Notes: generated by a model from the sequence alone, not told the origin. 64,000 bases of DNA from Astropecten irregularis (GCA_963971285.1 OZ020259.1:4154001-4218000); one strand, 5' to 3'; positions 1 through 9,932 are shown, numbered from the stretch's first letter. Program-made: numbers and translations.

Positions 1-56
1 CATCAAATAAGCTATAAGATAAGATAGACTTTGTTATTATAATATGCAAATTAGGC

Positions 57-240
57 TTGCCCTTCACCGATGCGACGTGGATGAGCACTGCATACTCAGT
101 GCTTGTGAGAGCATGTGAAAAAATCACATGCTGGCTCAGGCGGGATTCGAACCAGCAACCTCCGGAATGGACCATTCCGGCTTTGCTCTTAGGCCTCGCC
201 CCCATGTTTGTTTTACATACTGCATGTGACCGAGTTTGAA
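57..240 (-). repeat. tRNA-derived SINE fragment
   Basis: The minus strand carries a perfect RNA polymerase III B box, GGTTCGAATCC (153-143), followed by CCTGAGCCAGC and a tail ending GTATGCAGTGCTCATCC. The tail is shared with the repeat at 19085-19290, so the two belong to one SINE family. The A-box side is degenerate. Confidence 0.65.
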
Positions 241-319
241 TGAGGCTTCATTCTTCACCTGATTTAAAGGTGTCCTCCAATTCGTCAATGCGCACAGTTT
301 GATTGACAGGCCGGAAGGG

Positions 320-480
320 TCCGTACTGTACCAACTGAACTACCCAGCCCTTTGTAGCGGTGTCCCTAATAGTCAATTATCTTTGTTCATTTGGCAGTCA
401 GAAGCCATGAAACCACGCACATACCAACTGAACTACCCAGCCCTATGTTGGCAGTGTTCGTTTGGCAAGTCCGGCTTCAT
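320..480 (-). repeat. tRNA-like repeat with duplicated head
   Basis: The minus strand has GGGTAGTTCAGTTGGTA, a tRNA A-box-like head, twice (near 350-330 and 443-424). The segment between them (about 360-415) matches 26868-26935, next to another tRNA-like head. I infer a SINE with a duplicated head. Confidence 0.5.
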
Positions 481-535
481 GTTTAGCAGCTGTTTGCAAT
501 TGTTTGCTAGTTATCGTCAACTTTGCAAAACTTAC

Positions 536-674
536 CGAACTGCGCTCCATATTTCAACCCATCTCTTGGCACCCAGCCTTTGCTGCGGTAGTAATGGTAG
601 GCCACGTAGTTTGCCACAAAGCTGCTCTGTCTGGCACGGAATGTCTGCCACATCTCGGTAAGATCTAGGGCTTT
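536..674 (-). CDS. TSEN2: TSEN2 coding exon 7, catalytic Tyr
   Basis: Acceptor GATACAG|AAAGCCC, donor CAGTTCG|GTAAGT, leaving in phase 1. It encodes KALDLTEMWQTFRARQSSF then VANYVAYHYYRSKGWVPRD and GLKYGAQF. The YHYYRSKGWVP and GLKYG blocks are the signature of the endonuclease fold, with the catalytic Tyr in GLKYG. Sequence to the left (1-535) is intron filled with SINE fragments; the next exon is not in the window. Confidence 0.94.
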
Positions 675-3600
675 CTGTATCAGAAGACGATCATCGAGAC
701 AATTACAAGGATGAACATTAATTGCAACCATGAGCCAATAGCGCTCCGCACTTACGCTAAAAATAGCACCGGACCTCAGACAAACATTGCAACCATGCAC
801 ATGTGCGTGGGTGTGCGTGTGCATGTACACTATGTGTGTGTGTGAATCAATGTTTGTCTGACATCCGGGGATTGTGTGACGTCATTAGTGCGGAGCGCTA
901 TTTCATAGAGCTGTTTAAGCACAAAATAAGCATCAAAAAGCATGAAAAGTCTTCCCCGATCAAACAGGATTACAAACCAAATTTTCATGTGAAGTTTACT
1001 GCTTTTGACTTGTTTTCGGCCATTGTTTATTGAGCATGAAAAGTCTTCCTTGATCAAACAGGATTGCCAACCAAATGTTCATGTGAATGTTTACTGCTTT
1101 TGACTTGTATTCAGCCATTGTTTATTGAGCATGAAAAGTCTTCCTTGATCAAACAGGATTGCCAACCAAATGTTCATGTGAATGTTTACTGCTTTTGACT
1201 TGTATCTGTCAATTGTTTGCTGTGTGGTTAAAGCAGGTAGGCTGTTCATGTACGGATAATTTATAGTATTCGAATATTGAAAAATATTGACCGAATACTC
1301 GAATACAGGCGCATTTGAACCCTAACCCACCTCCATACCACAACTTTACCACACATGGTTTTGCCTGTGCTAAGTGTGGTATCCCCCCCCCCACAATTTA
1401 ATTTTGAATATACATGTATACATACATTCCCATAGGGTTGTGCACTAAACTTTACTTACCTATTTCTAAACAACCAACCAAACCAACTTGAAATTGACAT
1501 ATGTTCATATTGAGAACATTCTCTATTTTCTATAAAAATTTGGACAGTAAAAATGTGTCTATAAAAGGTACCTAAAACATTAGGGAGACACCAAAATGTC
1601 TCCTTAATGTTCGGTGTTTCCCTAAGGTCGAATTTTAAGCAAATACCTTGTCTCCCTAAGGTCCGATCCAGGTAAATATTTGTGCACAAACTGTATGAAC
1701 ATACGACCCAGGACTATAGGACCACCCCACCCAATCCCTCCCATCCATCCCCACCCACAGGGATGAGGACTTGTCAACACTACTGTTATTTACCTTGGTT
1801 TCATCCAGAACTGTGAGGCAACCTAGTCCATAGGAAAGAAAAAATGCCTGCAAGAAAAAATACGCTAAATTTTAGCCAAGTTCGATAAATGAGTTAGATT
1901 CAACTGCACAAAATACAGGCGAAAGCAAGCCTGGAAATAAACGGAGGCCATGGCCTTCATGGCCCTGGTTCTTGGTCTTGGTGCTCCTTCAAATGTTTCC
2001 ATAGACATTATGATTTTCCAATGGAAGTGCCCCTTGCAATGGAAAAGTGGCCTTGCCCTCACCAAACCTTATTTCCAGCCCTGCAATAGTGTACTTTAGG
2101 CCACCTCAATAACAAATATTGCCTTTAAAAGACTTTCATCTGTGAAATGTCAAATCTCTGTTAATAGCATTTTACCTCGTAATTCCCTCAAAAATCAAAG
2201 CTCTGCCCTCTTTCCACAAATCTTACCTTAATATATTAAAGAGGACACCACAACCAACATATCGTCTAATACAAAAGTCAGGTTTGTGAGAATTCAGCTT
2301 TTTAGCTGATTTCAGCTTTTTTTTGCCTCAGAATTTCAGCTTTTGTGTTCACCAGCTCTGTATAAAAAGTATGGGAACTTCAACAATGTCTTTCTAATGT
2401 TGTAAGTCGAGCTACATTTCCTAAAATGTCAACGTCAGGCGATAACTGGCCTGCATTTCGAGAACTACCGTAATTCTAGATAAATCCATTTCCTAAGCAA
2501 CGGTTGGTAGCTAAGTATAGAACTAATTTAAATAAAGCCACGTATTGCCAAGTATTAATTTGTACCTCTTCCAGTTTTAGGTGCAAGTATTCATGGATCT
2601 GATACGGGTCATCCTTGCGAATTATTCCCTGCTCCTGAAAAACATCAAAATTGGAGAAAAAAAAGTGAGAAAAAGTTTCATAGTTAGATTTGAATGGGAG
2701 ACTTTGGAGAACCGGTCTTCAAGTCAACAGCGCACGCAAACGTACGCGCAAAACAACGCACGCATGCTTACAATTGCGCAAGCATGGTTTGCGCGTGCGC
2801 TGTTGACTTGAAGACCGGTTCTTCAAAGTCTCCCATTGAAGCAAACATTAATAATATAGGACATTAATATTGCAAAACTACTACATGTACACAGTGTATA
2901 CTCTACTGCGCATTATAAATTTATCCCACACATTATTACAATCAATGATGGCACCTCTTTTACACGTATTATTATTATTATCCCTTTTCATTAGGCTACA
3001 TTTACATTCCTGCAATCATCTCAACTCCCTAGGGAGTATACAGCCCTGGCTACTGTAAAGCACACAAAGGCTAATCAAGCACACAAAGCCATCTCAACCC
3101 TCACAGGTACCCATTTACACCTGGGTGAAGAGGAGCAATAATGTTGTCTTGCCCAAGGATGCAAGCACCTATAACCCATGGCTGGATTCGAACCCACAAT
3201 CTGTTTATTGACAAGAAGACCTTGAGTTAGACACACCAGGCCACAGCACCCAACAAACATTGGCCAGTAGCTTCGCAGGATCCGTAGTCATTGACAGAAC
3301 GGGTGATTTTTCAACATTTACTGCCAAACAGCCCCGATACTTGTAAATTTGAAACCAGTATAAACACGAAAGACACTGCAGAACTCAGATACTTTCCCCA
3401 TCATTATGGAGGGAGGGAGTGCACGAGACTGAATGTCTTATGTGTGTTATGCTACATACTTAAACTGCGCTTTTACCTCCATCTTTTCTTGCGTCTCCCC
3501 TCCCTCTGTTTCTGGCAAACTGCTATCTTGAGTTTCTTGTTGGCCGGCATCATTTGAGAACACCTTGTTGGTGGAAGCCTCAGCAATCTCGACGTCTGTT

Positions 3601-5228
3601 GGACTTTTCCTCGCTTGAATTGCACTTTTCTCGCAATCCTCCGTTGACTTGGGCAACACTTCAGCGACTTCAGTGACATCACCACAAGAAGCTCTGACAT
3701 CATCATCACACGTCGTGGTGACATCACCAGTTCCTGTGGTGACATCATCAGTTCCTGTGGTGACATCATCAGTTCCGGTGGTGACATCATCGGTTCCTGC
3801 GATGACATCATCAGTTTCTGTGATGACATCATCGGTTCCTGTGATGACATCATCGTGGGGTCTTTTCACGACATCACAAGTTCTGGTTGCCACATCATCA
3901 GTTCCCGCTGTTGCATCATGGGACACCGAAGAATTGTCGAGGATGCCTGGGTCCTCGCGGAGGACACCGCCAGTCCTGTCAGTGACATCATCGGTTTCCG
4001 TGGCCACATCAGTTCCTGTGATGATGTCATCACTATGTGTGTACTCGTCATCCTTTTCCGCTGTCCTGTCGACATGTTGGACTTTGAAGCGTTTCTGTTG
4101 GCAACTTTCAGTGGCGGAAGCTTCATCGGTGCCGGACGTATCATCCAGAGATGTGGACAAAGCAGAGTCCGAACCCTTGACCGTCTTCTGGGTCTGAGAA
4201 ACAAACTGTTTTGACCACTCCAAGTGTCGCTGGTATCTACAGAGGGAGGAGGGAAACAAATCAAAACAGTTACATCTTCAAGGTTGCTATAGGATAGTCT
4301 GTTGGTTGCTATATGTATAGTGCTCTCAGGGTTGAAAATAGAGTCATGTCCCGTCACACACCACATCATTGTGAGAATAGTGCATACCACCTATCACCTA
4401 TTCTCAGAACAACAGTGTCAATATGTCGCTATTTTTGTTGCTTCTACTTGAACTTTGAAGGCTTGGAACAAGTTCAAGAGTAAGAAATCCCACCTGGTTT
4501 TCCGAACTTGTTGAAATCGCTGCTGCTGGAACCGTCTCTCATTTGGTGGCACTAAATCAGGAAAAAAAGGGGAGAACAAAACTTGGTTAATGAAAAAAGC
4601 ATCACTTGCTGGCCACTTGTTTAGCAGCTTGAGCTCAATGGCCATTTGCTAAGCATCCTAAGGCCAGTGACCACTCACATTCCGGCCAGCTTTGGAATTC
4701 CGCACTCTTACTTACAGTTCTTCTTGCGCAGTCCTTGATATGAATTCAGGAAGATGCTGTGCTCCGGTTTGCTCTTGGACAGCAATCCTTTCCCGAAGAA
4801 ACCCTACGACAAGATGAAAAACAAACGAACAAGTATAAGTTGACCTTTCCATCTGGATTGTGATGGAGGATGCTGATTGGTCAATTTCGTACGTCCACAG
4901 CAGCTAGCTAGTCTATGTGAGCCGGAGCCTGAGACGGAGCCTGAGCCTCTGTTTCGTAAACGCCCAAAGACATACATAGCTTTTGCATAGCAATCTCTGG
5001 AATGGACTGAAGATAATCACTCACCATCTTGTAGAGAAAAGTGACATCTCCTTGTTGTTGAACCAGAACGGTATTGGTCTTGAGCTGTGCGGTGTAGTAG
5101 AACCATCGCTTGCTGGATGCAGGCTTGTTGGTGACAGACTCGATAGGGATCGGTAAAGGTGAATCTACCTGTTGGTAAACACGTCGTTTACGTCTAGGAG
5201 GTTTCAGTCCTGACATGGTGGAGCTGAG
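536..5228 (-). CDS. TSEN2: TSEN2, tRNA-splicing endonuclease catalytic subunit (3' end outside window)
   Basis: TSEN2 is the subunit that cuts the 5' splice site of intron-containing pre-tRNAs in the nuclear TSEN complex (TSEN2/15/34/54). Seven coding exons join in phase: 5216-5025, 4803-4716, 4551-4494, 4236-3477, 2634-2566, 1847-1794 and 674-536, giving 453 residues so far. The N-terminus has the family motif KRRVYQQVDSPLPIP, followed by GFFGKGLLSKSKP and RYQRHLEWS. The C-terminal nuclease fold gives DPYQIHEYLHLKLEE, AFFLSYGLGCLTVLDE and YHYYRSKGWVPRDGLKYG. Tyr449 in GLKYG matches the catalytic Tyr of human TSEN2; the catalytic His and Lys must lie in exons left of position 1. The linker exon is acidic and repetitive. 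ATG 5216 was chosen because a splice acceptor (AG at 5229-5230) lies just upstream. Family assignment is firm; exact exon edges are inferred from GT/AG and phase. Confidence 0.93.
737..902. mobile_element. Palindromic MITE, family K, copy 1
   Basis: Terminal inverted repeat AATAGCGCTCCGCAC at 737-751 matches GTGCGGAGCGCTATT at 888-902. An internal inverted pair, CAGACAAACATTG/CAATGTTTGTCTG, lies at 777-789 and 848-860. The middle is GT/GC-rich. A second copy lies at about 20860-21252. Confidence 0.75.
936..1206. repeat. Three tandem copies of a ~95-bp unit, family E relative
   Basis: The unit starting GAGCATGAAAAGTCTTCCTT recurs with a spacing of about 95 bp, near 940, 1032 and 1127; the third copy ends near 1206. 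The same sequence, inverted, lies at 23575-23660. Confidence 0.75.
1480..1690. repeat. Dispersed repeat, family O, copy 1
   Basis: It contains GGGAGACACC, GACATATGTTCATATTGAG and GACAGTAAAAATGTGTCT, all of which return inverted or diverged at 15168-15345. It lies between TSEN2 exons 6 and 7. It has no coding potential. Confidence 0.5.
1794..1847 (-). CDS. TSEN2: TSEN2 coding exon 6
   Basis: A 54-nt exon, acceptor TTTCTTGCAG|GCATTTT, donor ACCAAG|GTAAAT, phase 0. It encodes AFFLSYGLGCLTVLDETK, matching AFFLVYALGCLSIYYEKE of human TSEN2. Confidence 0.92.
1865..2565. other. TSEN2 intron, nothing recognised
   Basis: AT-rich intronic DNA between exons 5 and 6. No repeat with a second copy in this window, no conserved reading frame. 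Confidence 0.5.
2566..2634 (-). CDS. TSEN2: TSEN2 coding exon 5
   Basis: Acceptor TTTTTCAG|GAGCAGG, donor GAAGAG|GTACAA, 69 nt, phase 0 at both ends. It encodes EQGIIRKDDPYQIHEYLHLK then LEE, matching [22 protein letters not shown] of human TSEN2. This starts the C-terminal nuclease domain. Confidence 0.92.
2693..2837. mobile_element. Palindromic MITE, family P, full copy
   Basis: The 145-bp element has inverted arms of about 42 bp. The left arm starts AATGGGAGACTTTGGAGAAC; the right arm is its reverse complement with one change. A short GC-rich centre of alternating CG/CA separates them. A second, truncated copy abuts GATA exon 4. Confidence 0.85.
2995..3262 (-). repeat. tRNA-derived SINE
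   Basis: The minus strand has B box GGTTCGAATCC (3194-3184), then CAGCCATGGG, CTTGCATCCTTGGGCAAGA and CACCCAGGTGTAAATGGG. The same order of blocks occurs at 20475-20710 on the plus strand. The tRNA head is about 3185-3260; the tail runs to about 2995. Confidence 0.8.
3477..4236 (-). CDS. TSEN2: TSEN2 coding exon 4, acidic linker with 7-residue repeats
   Basis: Acceptor CTCTGTAG|ATACCAG, donor ATGGAG|GTAAAA. It begins RYQRHLEWSKQFVSQTQKT, matching KRYQHSVEWA of human TSEN2. It then becomes a low-complexity acidic linker. Positions about 3715-3860 hold a 21-nt tandem repeat read as TGTDDVT units. In the family this region is a poorly conserved spacer between the N-terminal part and the nuclease fold. 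The 182-residue plus-strand frame over the same DNA is a shadow kept open by the 21-nt period. Confidence 0.88.
3715..3860 (-). repeat. 21-nt coding minisatellite within TSEN2
   Basis: About seven units of 21 nt, plus-strand form GGTGACATCATCAGTTCCTGT. Because 21 is a multiple of 3, each unit reads as seven residues (TGTDDVT and variants) and the frame is kept. Neighbouring units differ at few positions, which suggests recent expansion. Confidence 0.85.
4494..4551 (-). CDS. TSEN2: TSEN2 coding exon 3 (short)
   Basis: A 58-nt exon, acceptor ATTTAG|TGCCACC, donor ACCAG|GTGGGA. It encodes LPPNERRFQQQRFQQVRKT. Conservation is weak, so the call rests on good splice sites and exact phase fit (phase 1 in, phase 2 out) between two well-conserved exons. 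Confidence 0.75.
4716..4803 (-). CDS. TSEN2: TSEN2 coding exon 2
   Basis: Acceptor TCGTAG|GGTTTC, donor AACT|GTAAGT. It encodes GFFGKGLLSKSKPEHSIFLN and more, closely matching the GYFGKGILSRSRP segment of human TSEN2. Enters in phase 0 and leaves in phase 1. Confidence 0.9.
4918..4975. mobile_element. Family F end fragment
   Basis: GAGCCGGAGCCTGAGACGG followed by CTCTGTTTCGTAAACGCCC matches the right end of the element at 27430-27838. It lies in the first coding intron of TSEN2. Confidence 0.6.
5025..5228 (-). CDS. TSEN2: TSEN2 exon with start codon (CDS 5216-5025)
   Basis: The exon starts after a pyrimidine-rich stretch ending GCAG, has 12 nt of 5' UTR (ending CTCCACC), then ATG. It encodes residues 1-64, MSGLKPPRRKRRVYQQVDSP through FLYKM, and ends ATG|GTGAGT, phase 0. 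At least one further 5' UTR exon must lie upstream and was not identified. Basic KRKRR-type start followed by SPLPIP is the hallmark of TSEN2. Confidence 0.9.
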
Positions 5229-5444
5229 CTGCAACACAAAACAGACAAAAGCTAGTTGAATTGGTGACCCTTAGTCTAGCATAACAGATGTAGGCCTATG
5301 ACTATGGCTATGAGTATGAGGATCAGGACAAAAAATAATTCAGGGGAATACACGATCTAGGACTAGGAGTCGCGGTAGGTGCTGCATGCAATGTTTCACC
5401 AAAATTTCATCTATCAATTGTTGTTTTCAAAACCCATAGCGTTA

Positions 5445-5573
5445 CGGCACCCCGAAAAGTAAGAGAGCTAACGTTAGAAGGCTCACGGAGTAGCCTAAGC
5501 TAAGACTAAGTTCTAGTTCGGCACCCCGAAAAGTAAGAGTAGTTAACTTAAAGGCTCACAGAGTAGCCTTCTA
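5445..5573. repeat. 74-bp tandem duplication
   Basis: CGGCACCCCGAAAAGTAAGAG occurs at 5445 and at 5519, each followed by a GGCTCACGGAGTAGCC-type block. Two copies; the second is shorter. Confidence 0.8.
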
Positions 5574-5574
5574 G

Positions 5575-5830
5575 GGAAAGAATTCCACTGATGACCATAA
5601 TTTGTGCACAACTCTATGGAACCAACAGAGGGCGTTTTGAGCCAAATGGCTGCTGCTGTATTGGAAGTGTACAATTTGCAGGTCAAAAAACCCTGTAAAA
5701 CTCACTTTTCAGATATGCTATGCAAGTTTTCCACACCTGAGATTGAAGTTCATCATAATTTGTATCCAATAAGTTAACTCTTGGAGGATATAATCATTTT
5801 TCCGTAATGGTCATCAGTGGAATTCTTTCC
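5575..5830. mobile_element. Palindromic MITE, family Q
   Basis: Terminal inverted repeats GGAAAGAATTCCACTGATGA (5575) and its reverse complement ending at 5830. The element is 256 bp and non-coding. Sequence CCTTCTAG flanks it on both sides, a possible target duplication. Confidence 0.8.
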
Positions 5831-7862
5831 GCCTTCTAGTTCTAAATCTAGAAGTAAGTAATGTTCAGATGGTGATGTACACTGCATGATCATGCAGTGA
5901 TAAGAAACGAATGACCCTAGCTACCCTGCAGCTGCATGACCTCCATCATTTATTCCATGCATATGGCCAATGCCTTTTTTGGATGGAATGATAACTTACT
6001 TTGCTCATGCACGTACTGCGTAGGCTACACACACACTGACTGACACAGTGTGTAGTCTGTGTCAACGTGATCCTACCTTGATTTCTCTTTTGGGAGATCT
6101 TTGAGTATCAAACTCGTCCTAAAATGACAGCCACACTGTCAAAGAACTTAAGTAGACAATCGTTCACATTGCGACAGTCCACAATCATGACAAGACAATA
6201 TTGCACGCATTCCGAGTGATGTAACTTTTTATTTACCCGGCCCACGTACTTACCGGTACATATATATTGGTGCGTTCGTTTAATACACATGAGTCGAGAC
6301 TAGTCAACCTCTTCCCGACACTCTCGTTTGTTTTGTGCAGTAAACGCGACCATTACAAGGTCAGGGCTGCCCCGTGGCGGCTAAACGAACGCACCCATTA
6401 TTTTTAGTTATAGAGCGCCCTCTATAGACAATAAAATGTCAAGGTATACCTTTTATCTTTAGACCGTTTGGCTAGGATAAAAAAGTTTTTTTGTCGCAGT
6501 TTTCGGTGGGGGGATACAAAGTCATAATTAAATCGGGGTTTATATAGATAAGCTCACAATTTCCATATAATGAAATAAAAACCACTTTTGTAATTTACTT
6601 TTGATATTTTTTTTTATTTTTCCAATTATTGTTCATCAAAACAATGACAAAAATGTCATGATATTATCGCAAGACTTTGTACTAAACTGTATTACTAATT
6701 TGCTGTGTACAATGTAGTATTATTCGTGACAATGGCAGACTAGAAATGCCCATAATATTTCCTTAATGAAGGAAAACAACCAGTATACACATTTTGCATT
6801 GAACAATAAACTCTTTTAATACAGACATGCATGCTCATAAAATGGGCAATGATCATAATTATTTTAAACAAAGTTTTCAAATGAATACAACTTGTTTCAT
6901 CCAAAGTTACTGCACAATGATATAATTATAACAGTTATAATAGGATGTCATAACATAAAATACAACATTCAATTACAACGTACGTACGTACCGCCGGGCG
7001 CCACTTTTTGGGGGACGCAAAAACGCAAAAGCTAAAAAGGGTATAGTTGTTCTGTTGAAGTTATTGGAAATCTAATCCAATGAACAAAGAAAGATTCCAA
7101 TTTTAAATTGTCTGATTTTTTGTTTCATTGGCATCAGAAGTTGGAATTAGGGGCGCAATTTTAGCGCTTGCCCCGGGCGCCGTTTTCCTTGGCCCTAGAC
7201 CGCTGATTAAAGGTATAACATGCCTGTGTAAAAAAGTCGACACTATTTTAATAAACAATTCGATTTCTTTTCAATGTATATACACAAATACTGTTATGAG
7301 CAAAATTATTTATTTATGTCGTTTCTCAGTTATGATCCACAGTAAGATTTATCAAAGGTCAGATATTAAACATTTTATATAAAAATATAATTATATACAA
7401 GATAAAATATTGAGCGTTGGTGGTACAATGCTACAGGTGAACAATTTTAGTGTCATTATGCTTTGCGTCTAAAGTGGTTTATGTTTTAAATTAAATTATG
7501 TATCATTTACCAAGTTATATACATAGGCTACATGTACATAATTATGTATTAAGATATTGCATCCTTAGCCGAAGTTGCTCCCTCGGCTTAAACATTATGT
7601 AACTTTGAAAACGTTTACAATATGAAAACCAGTGAGAAATACGATAGTGTTCCATCACGCGTTTTCATAAACAATCGTTTGGTATGGACGGCAAAATACT
7701 GAAACATTTCCATTTCACTGACAAACTGTTCATATAATTAAGCATGTGCCTTATTCATGACACAGCCATTAATTTTGGTCACCTTCCTTGTAGATGTACA
7801 TCGTATACCCTTCGGAAAAAGTAATAACACCAACTCTAAATGTAAAATCTTTTGAGTTCGGC
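5831..7862. other. Intergenic, TSEN2 to FAM167
   Basis: This holds the likely TSEN2 5' UTR and promoter region and the far 3' flank of FAM167. 6400-7860 is strongly AT-rich with no repeat that recurs in the window and no supported gene. The 84-codon plus-strand frame at 7128-7382 has no recognisable features. Confidence 0.5.
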
Positions 7863-8243
7863 ACGGCTGTAGCTAGCCCCAATAGTGTGGCACGAATTTT
7901 CGCTCAAGCCGCTCCATCCTTAGCCACACGTCCAACCGCCCGATATACGGGGGATATGTTCGGCTCTGGTGCGCGGCCCGCTCACTTAAACTCGCCGGTG
8001 TAGCACCAATGAATGACCGAAAAATAGATGAATACAAGATTGAAATCATTCGAATAATATATCATTGGAAAGATGAGATACTAAGGAACATTTGTGTATG
8101 TAGAAAGTGTGTGAAATGTGACAAGAGGGTGCACACCAGAGCCGAACATATCCCCCGTATATCAGGCGGTTGGACGTGTGGCTAAGGATGGAGCGGCTTG
8201 AGCGAAAATTCGTGCCACACTAGTGGGGCTAGAGGCTGTAGCA
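7863..8243. mobile_element. Long inverted-repeat element, family R
   Basis: Arms of about 110 bp (7863-7972 and 8131-8243) are near-perfect reverse complements, for example GGCTCTGGTGCG against the CACCAGAGCC side. They flank about 160 bp of unrelated AT-rich spacer. The unit could form a long hairpin in RNA read through it. It lies in the 3' flank of FAM167. Confidence 0.8.
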
Positions 8244-8273
8244 TGCACGGAATAATAGCCTAGGTGGCTAGGT

Positions 8274-8394
8274 CTAAGGTCCTTCAACGATGTTCAAGAC
8301 TGTGTCCATGTCTCTTCAGCACAACATGAACCGCCTCGCGAAGAGATTCAACCGCGTGACGCCGAAGTCTTTGAGGTTTTTTTTCCAAGCCGGT
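8274..8394 (-). pseudogene. Tandem duplicate of the FAM167 C-terminal coding tail
   Basis: This segment repeats 8395-8512, which holds the last codons of FAM167. The minus strand still reads GVTRLNLFARRFMLC-stop (stop at 8316-8318), one substitution from the real GVTRLNLFARRFSLC. Upstream of that, an A-run length change breaks the frame, and no splice acceptor is visible. It lies downstream of the FAM167 stop codon, probably in the 3' UTR. Confidence 0.8.
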
Positions 8395-8433
8395 CTAAAG
8401 GTCCTTCAACGATGTTCATATGTCCATTTTTCT

Positions 8434-8709
8434 TCAGCACAGCGAGAACCGCCTGGCGAAGAGATTCAACCGCGTGACGCCGACGTCTTTGAGTGGTTTT
8501 TCCAGTGCGAAGAGCACACCGTTACTCCTGAAGGGCGGGTCGCACAAAGCCGGCTGCTGGGCCTCGCGGTCCTCCTGGGCCGACATGGCCGCGGTGTCGA
8601 TCAGGTCCTGGTGCTGGTGGCAGCTGGTGATCAACTTGAGCTGCTGGATCTCGGAGCGAAGACGCATCAGCTGGATGGCAAGGCGATGGTCTTGAGACTT
8701 CATCTCGAT
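8434..8709 (-). CDS. FAM167: FAM167 last coding exon
   Basis: Acceptor TCGTTCAG|ATCGAG. It encodes residues 167-257 and ends RRFSLC-stop. The stop-proximal 75 nt are present again, imperfectly, in the adjacent downstream 121-nt segment (8274-8394). Confidence 0.92.
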   Translation of the reverse strand: MEMKSQDHRLAIQLMRLRSEIQQLKLITSCHQHQDLIDTAAMSAQEDREAQQPALCDPPFRSNGVLFALEKPLKDVGVTRLNLFARRFSLC

Positions 8710-9932
8710 CTGAACGAATGGAAAGGAAGATTGGATTAAACGTTTGCCTTCCAGCTCTTTGGTTTAATCCTGTTTTCGGACACTGTCTTGCATGTTCTTC
8801 CAACGTTGCCTTTTATTATCTATCTATCTTTTTTACGTTACTACATAGAGCAAGGGGTCACTTCTTAAACTATGGTTACCCCATCCATGAGTTCAATTGT
8901 GACAGTGATTGTGATAATGGGAGCAATTTCCAAGCAATAGTAGCTGTGAAGAACAAGTGTAGGGTTGTTCTTGTCCTAGCCTAATAATCCTCTTGTAATA
9001 TGCGATGCGATATCAAGGCGATACGAAACGGAGGCACGGGCTCAAGCTCCGGCTCCATTTCGTGAATCCATTCTCAATTTTATGATATAAACGGGTATCA
9101 AAAAACTGACTTTTGGCTACGGTTCTGAAGTAGATTCTCTGGTTTGAAATAAGAAAACAGAGCTTCAACTTCAATGGAAAACACAAGTTGTCATGACAGA
9201 TCCTGAGCCGGAGCTCAGTTTCGTAACTTCCCACCCAAAGTGTAATCTCCCAACTCATAGCAGGCTCCATGATTCGAATCAGTACATACACCTTCACATT
9301 ATGATGTGTTGTACATGACATTGTTCTTCACTAGCTTGGCATGAACTTCCGGCAGCAAAGCAATCTGTGCTGGAAGATGATAATTAAGAAGTCGGTATTA
9401 TAAGGTCTCCTTACCAGTTCCTTTCGAACCCATTGTATCTTCTCATCCAGACTTTCTCGCCTCTCCTTAAACGTCTTCCAGTCTTCATTTCCATCATGGT
9501 AACTGTCTCTCGAATTGCAATGATTATTAAGGTCCCTCAGTTTGGGCAGGTTTTCGCACCACTCCACATAAGACGGCCGTCGGGTCTTCAGCCTGAGTCG
9601 AGTTGCCATGGACTTGAGCTTGTCCAGTTCTTCGTCAGACTCGGAGTCCGGCGGCTGTTCAGTGTTGCCATTGATATCGTGAGGGAAATTTGAGTCGTCT
9701 GGAGGAGAGAGTGATGACGCCGCCCTCGACTGCTGTTGCCAGAGACAGTTCGTGTTGTGGTCGGATTCTTGGATTGTCTCCAAGTCGGTGGAGGGCCGGT
9801 GCTTGGGGAAGCAGCCATTAGCGTCTTGTCGAGGGCTGGACGGTGGGGATATGACTATGGACGGTATCATGACGGCACAAGTTGGAGTCGTGATGTCTTG
9901 AGATGGGCCCATCGTACCGACGTCTACAAGAC
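8434..9932 (-). CDS. FAM167: FAM167 family protein (FAM167A/B-like), 257 aa
   Basis: Two coding exons, 9912-9415 and 8709-8434, join in phase 0 and end in TGA at 8434-8436. Hallmarks against human FAM167A: LKSMATRLRLKTRRPSYVEW (98-117), SLDEKIQWVRKEL (154-166), the junction into IEMKSQDHRLAIQLMRLRSE (167-186), and the C-terminus GVTRLNLFARRFSLC, nearly identical to GVTKMNINSRRFSLC. Residues about 155-190 look like a coiled coil. Residues 1-95 are a disordered Ser/Pro/Asp/Glu-rich extension, so the protein is about 40 residues longer than human FAM167A (214). The biochemical role of the family is poorly defined. ATG 9912 follows an acceptor (AG at 9933-9934), so the in-frame upstream Met codons are intronic. 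Confidence 0.93.
9019..9235. mobile_element. Family F element, FAM167 intron
   Basis: Left end ACGAAACGGAGGC..GGCTCAAGCTCCGGCTCC, middle GAAGTAGATTCTCTGGTTTG and CAGAGCTTCAACTTCAATG, right end CCTGAGCCGGAGCTCAGTTTCG. The same blocks in the same order occur at 34557-35250 and 60008-60203. It lies between the two FAM167 coding exons. Confidence 0.75.
9415..9932 (-). CDS. FAM167: FAM167 first coding exon (CDS 9912-9415)
   Basis: Acceptor CGCCACAG|GTCTTG, 20 nt of 5' UTR, ATG at 9912, donor GAACTG|GTAAGG at phase 0. It encodes residues 1-166. The upstream non-coding exon and promoter were not found; they lie somewhere right of 9932. Confidence 0.9.

Larger units (their letters stand above)
1..535. 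other. TSEN2 intron, SINE fragments
   Basis: No coding sequence seen. The stretch holds two tRNA-derived repeat fragments (57-240 and about 320-480). The next TSEN2 exon must be left of position 1. Confidence 0.6.

Noticed and set aside
3649-4214. 182- and 119-codon plus-strand frames
   Set aside because: Shadows of the repetitive TSEN2 exon 4 on the other strand.
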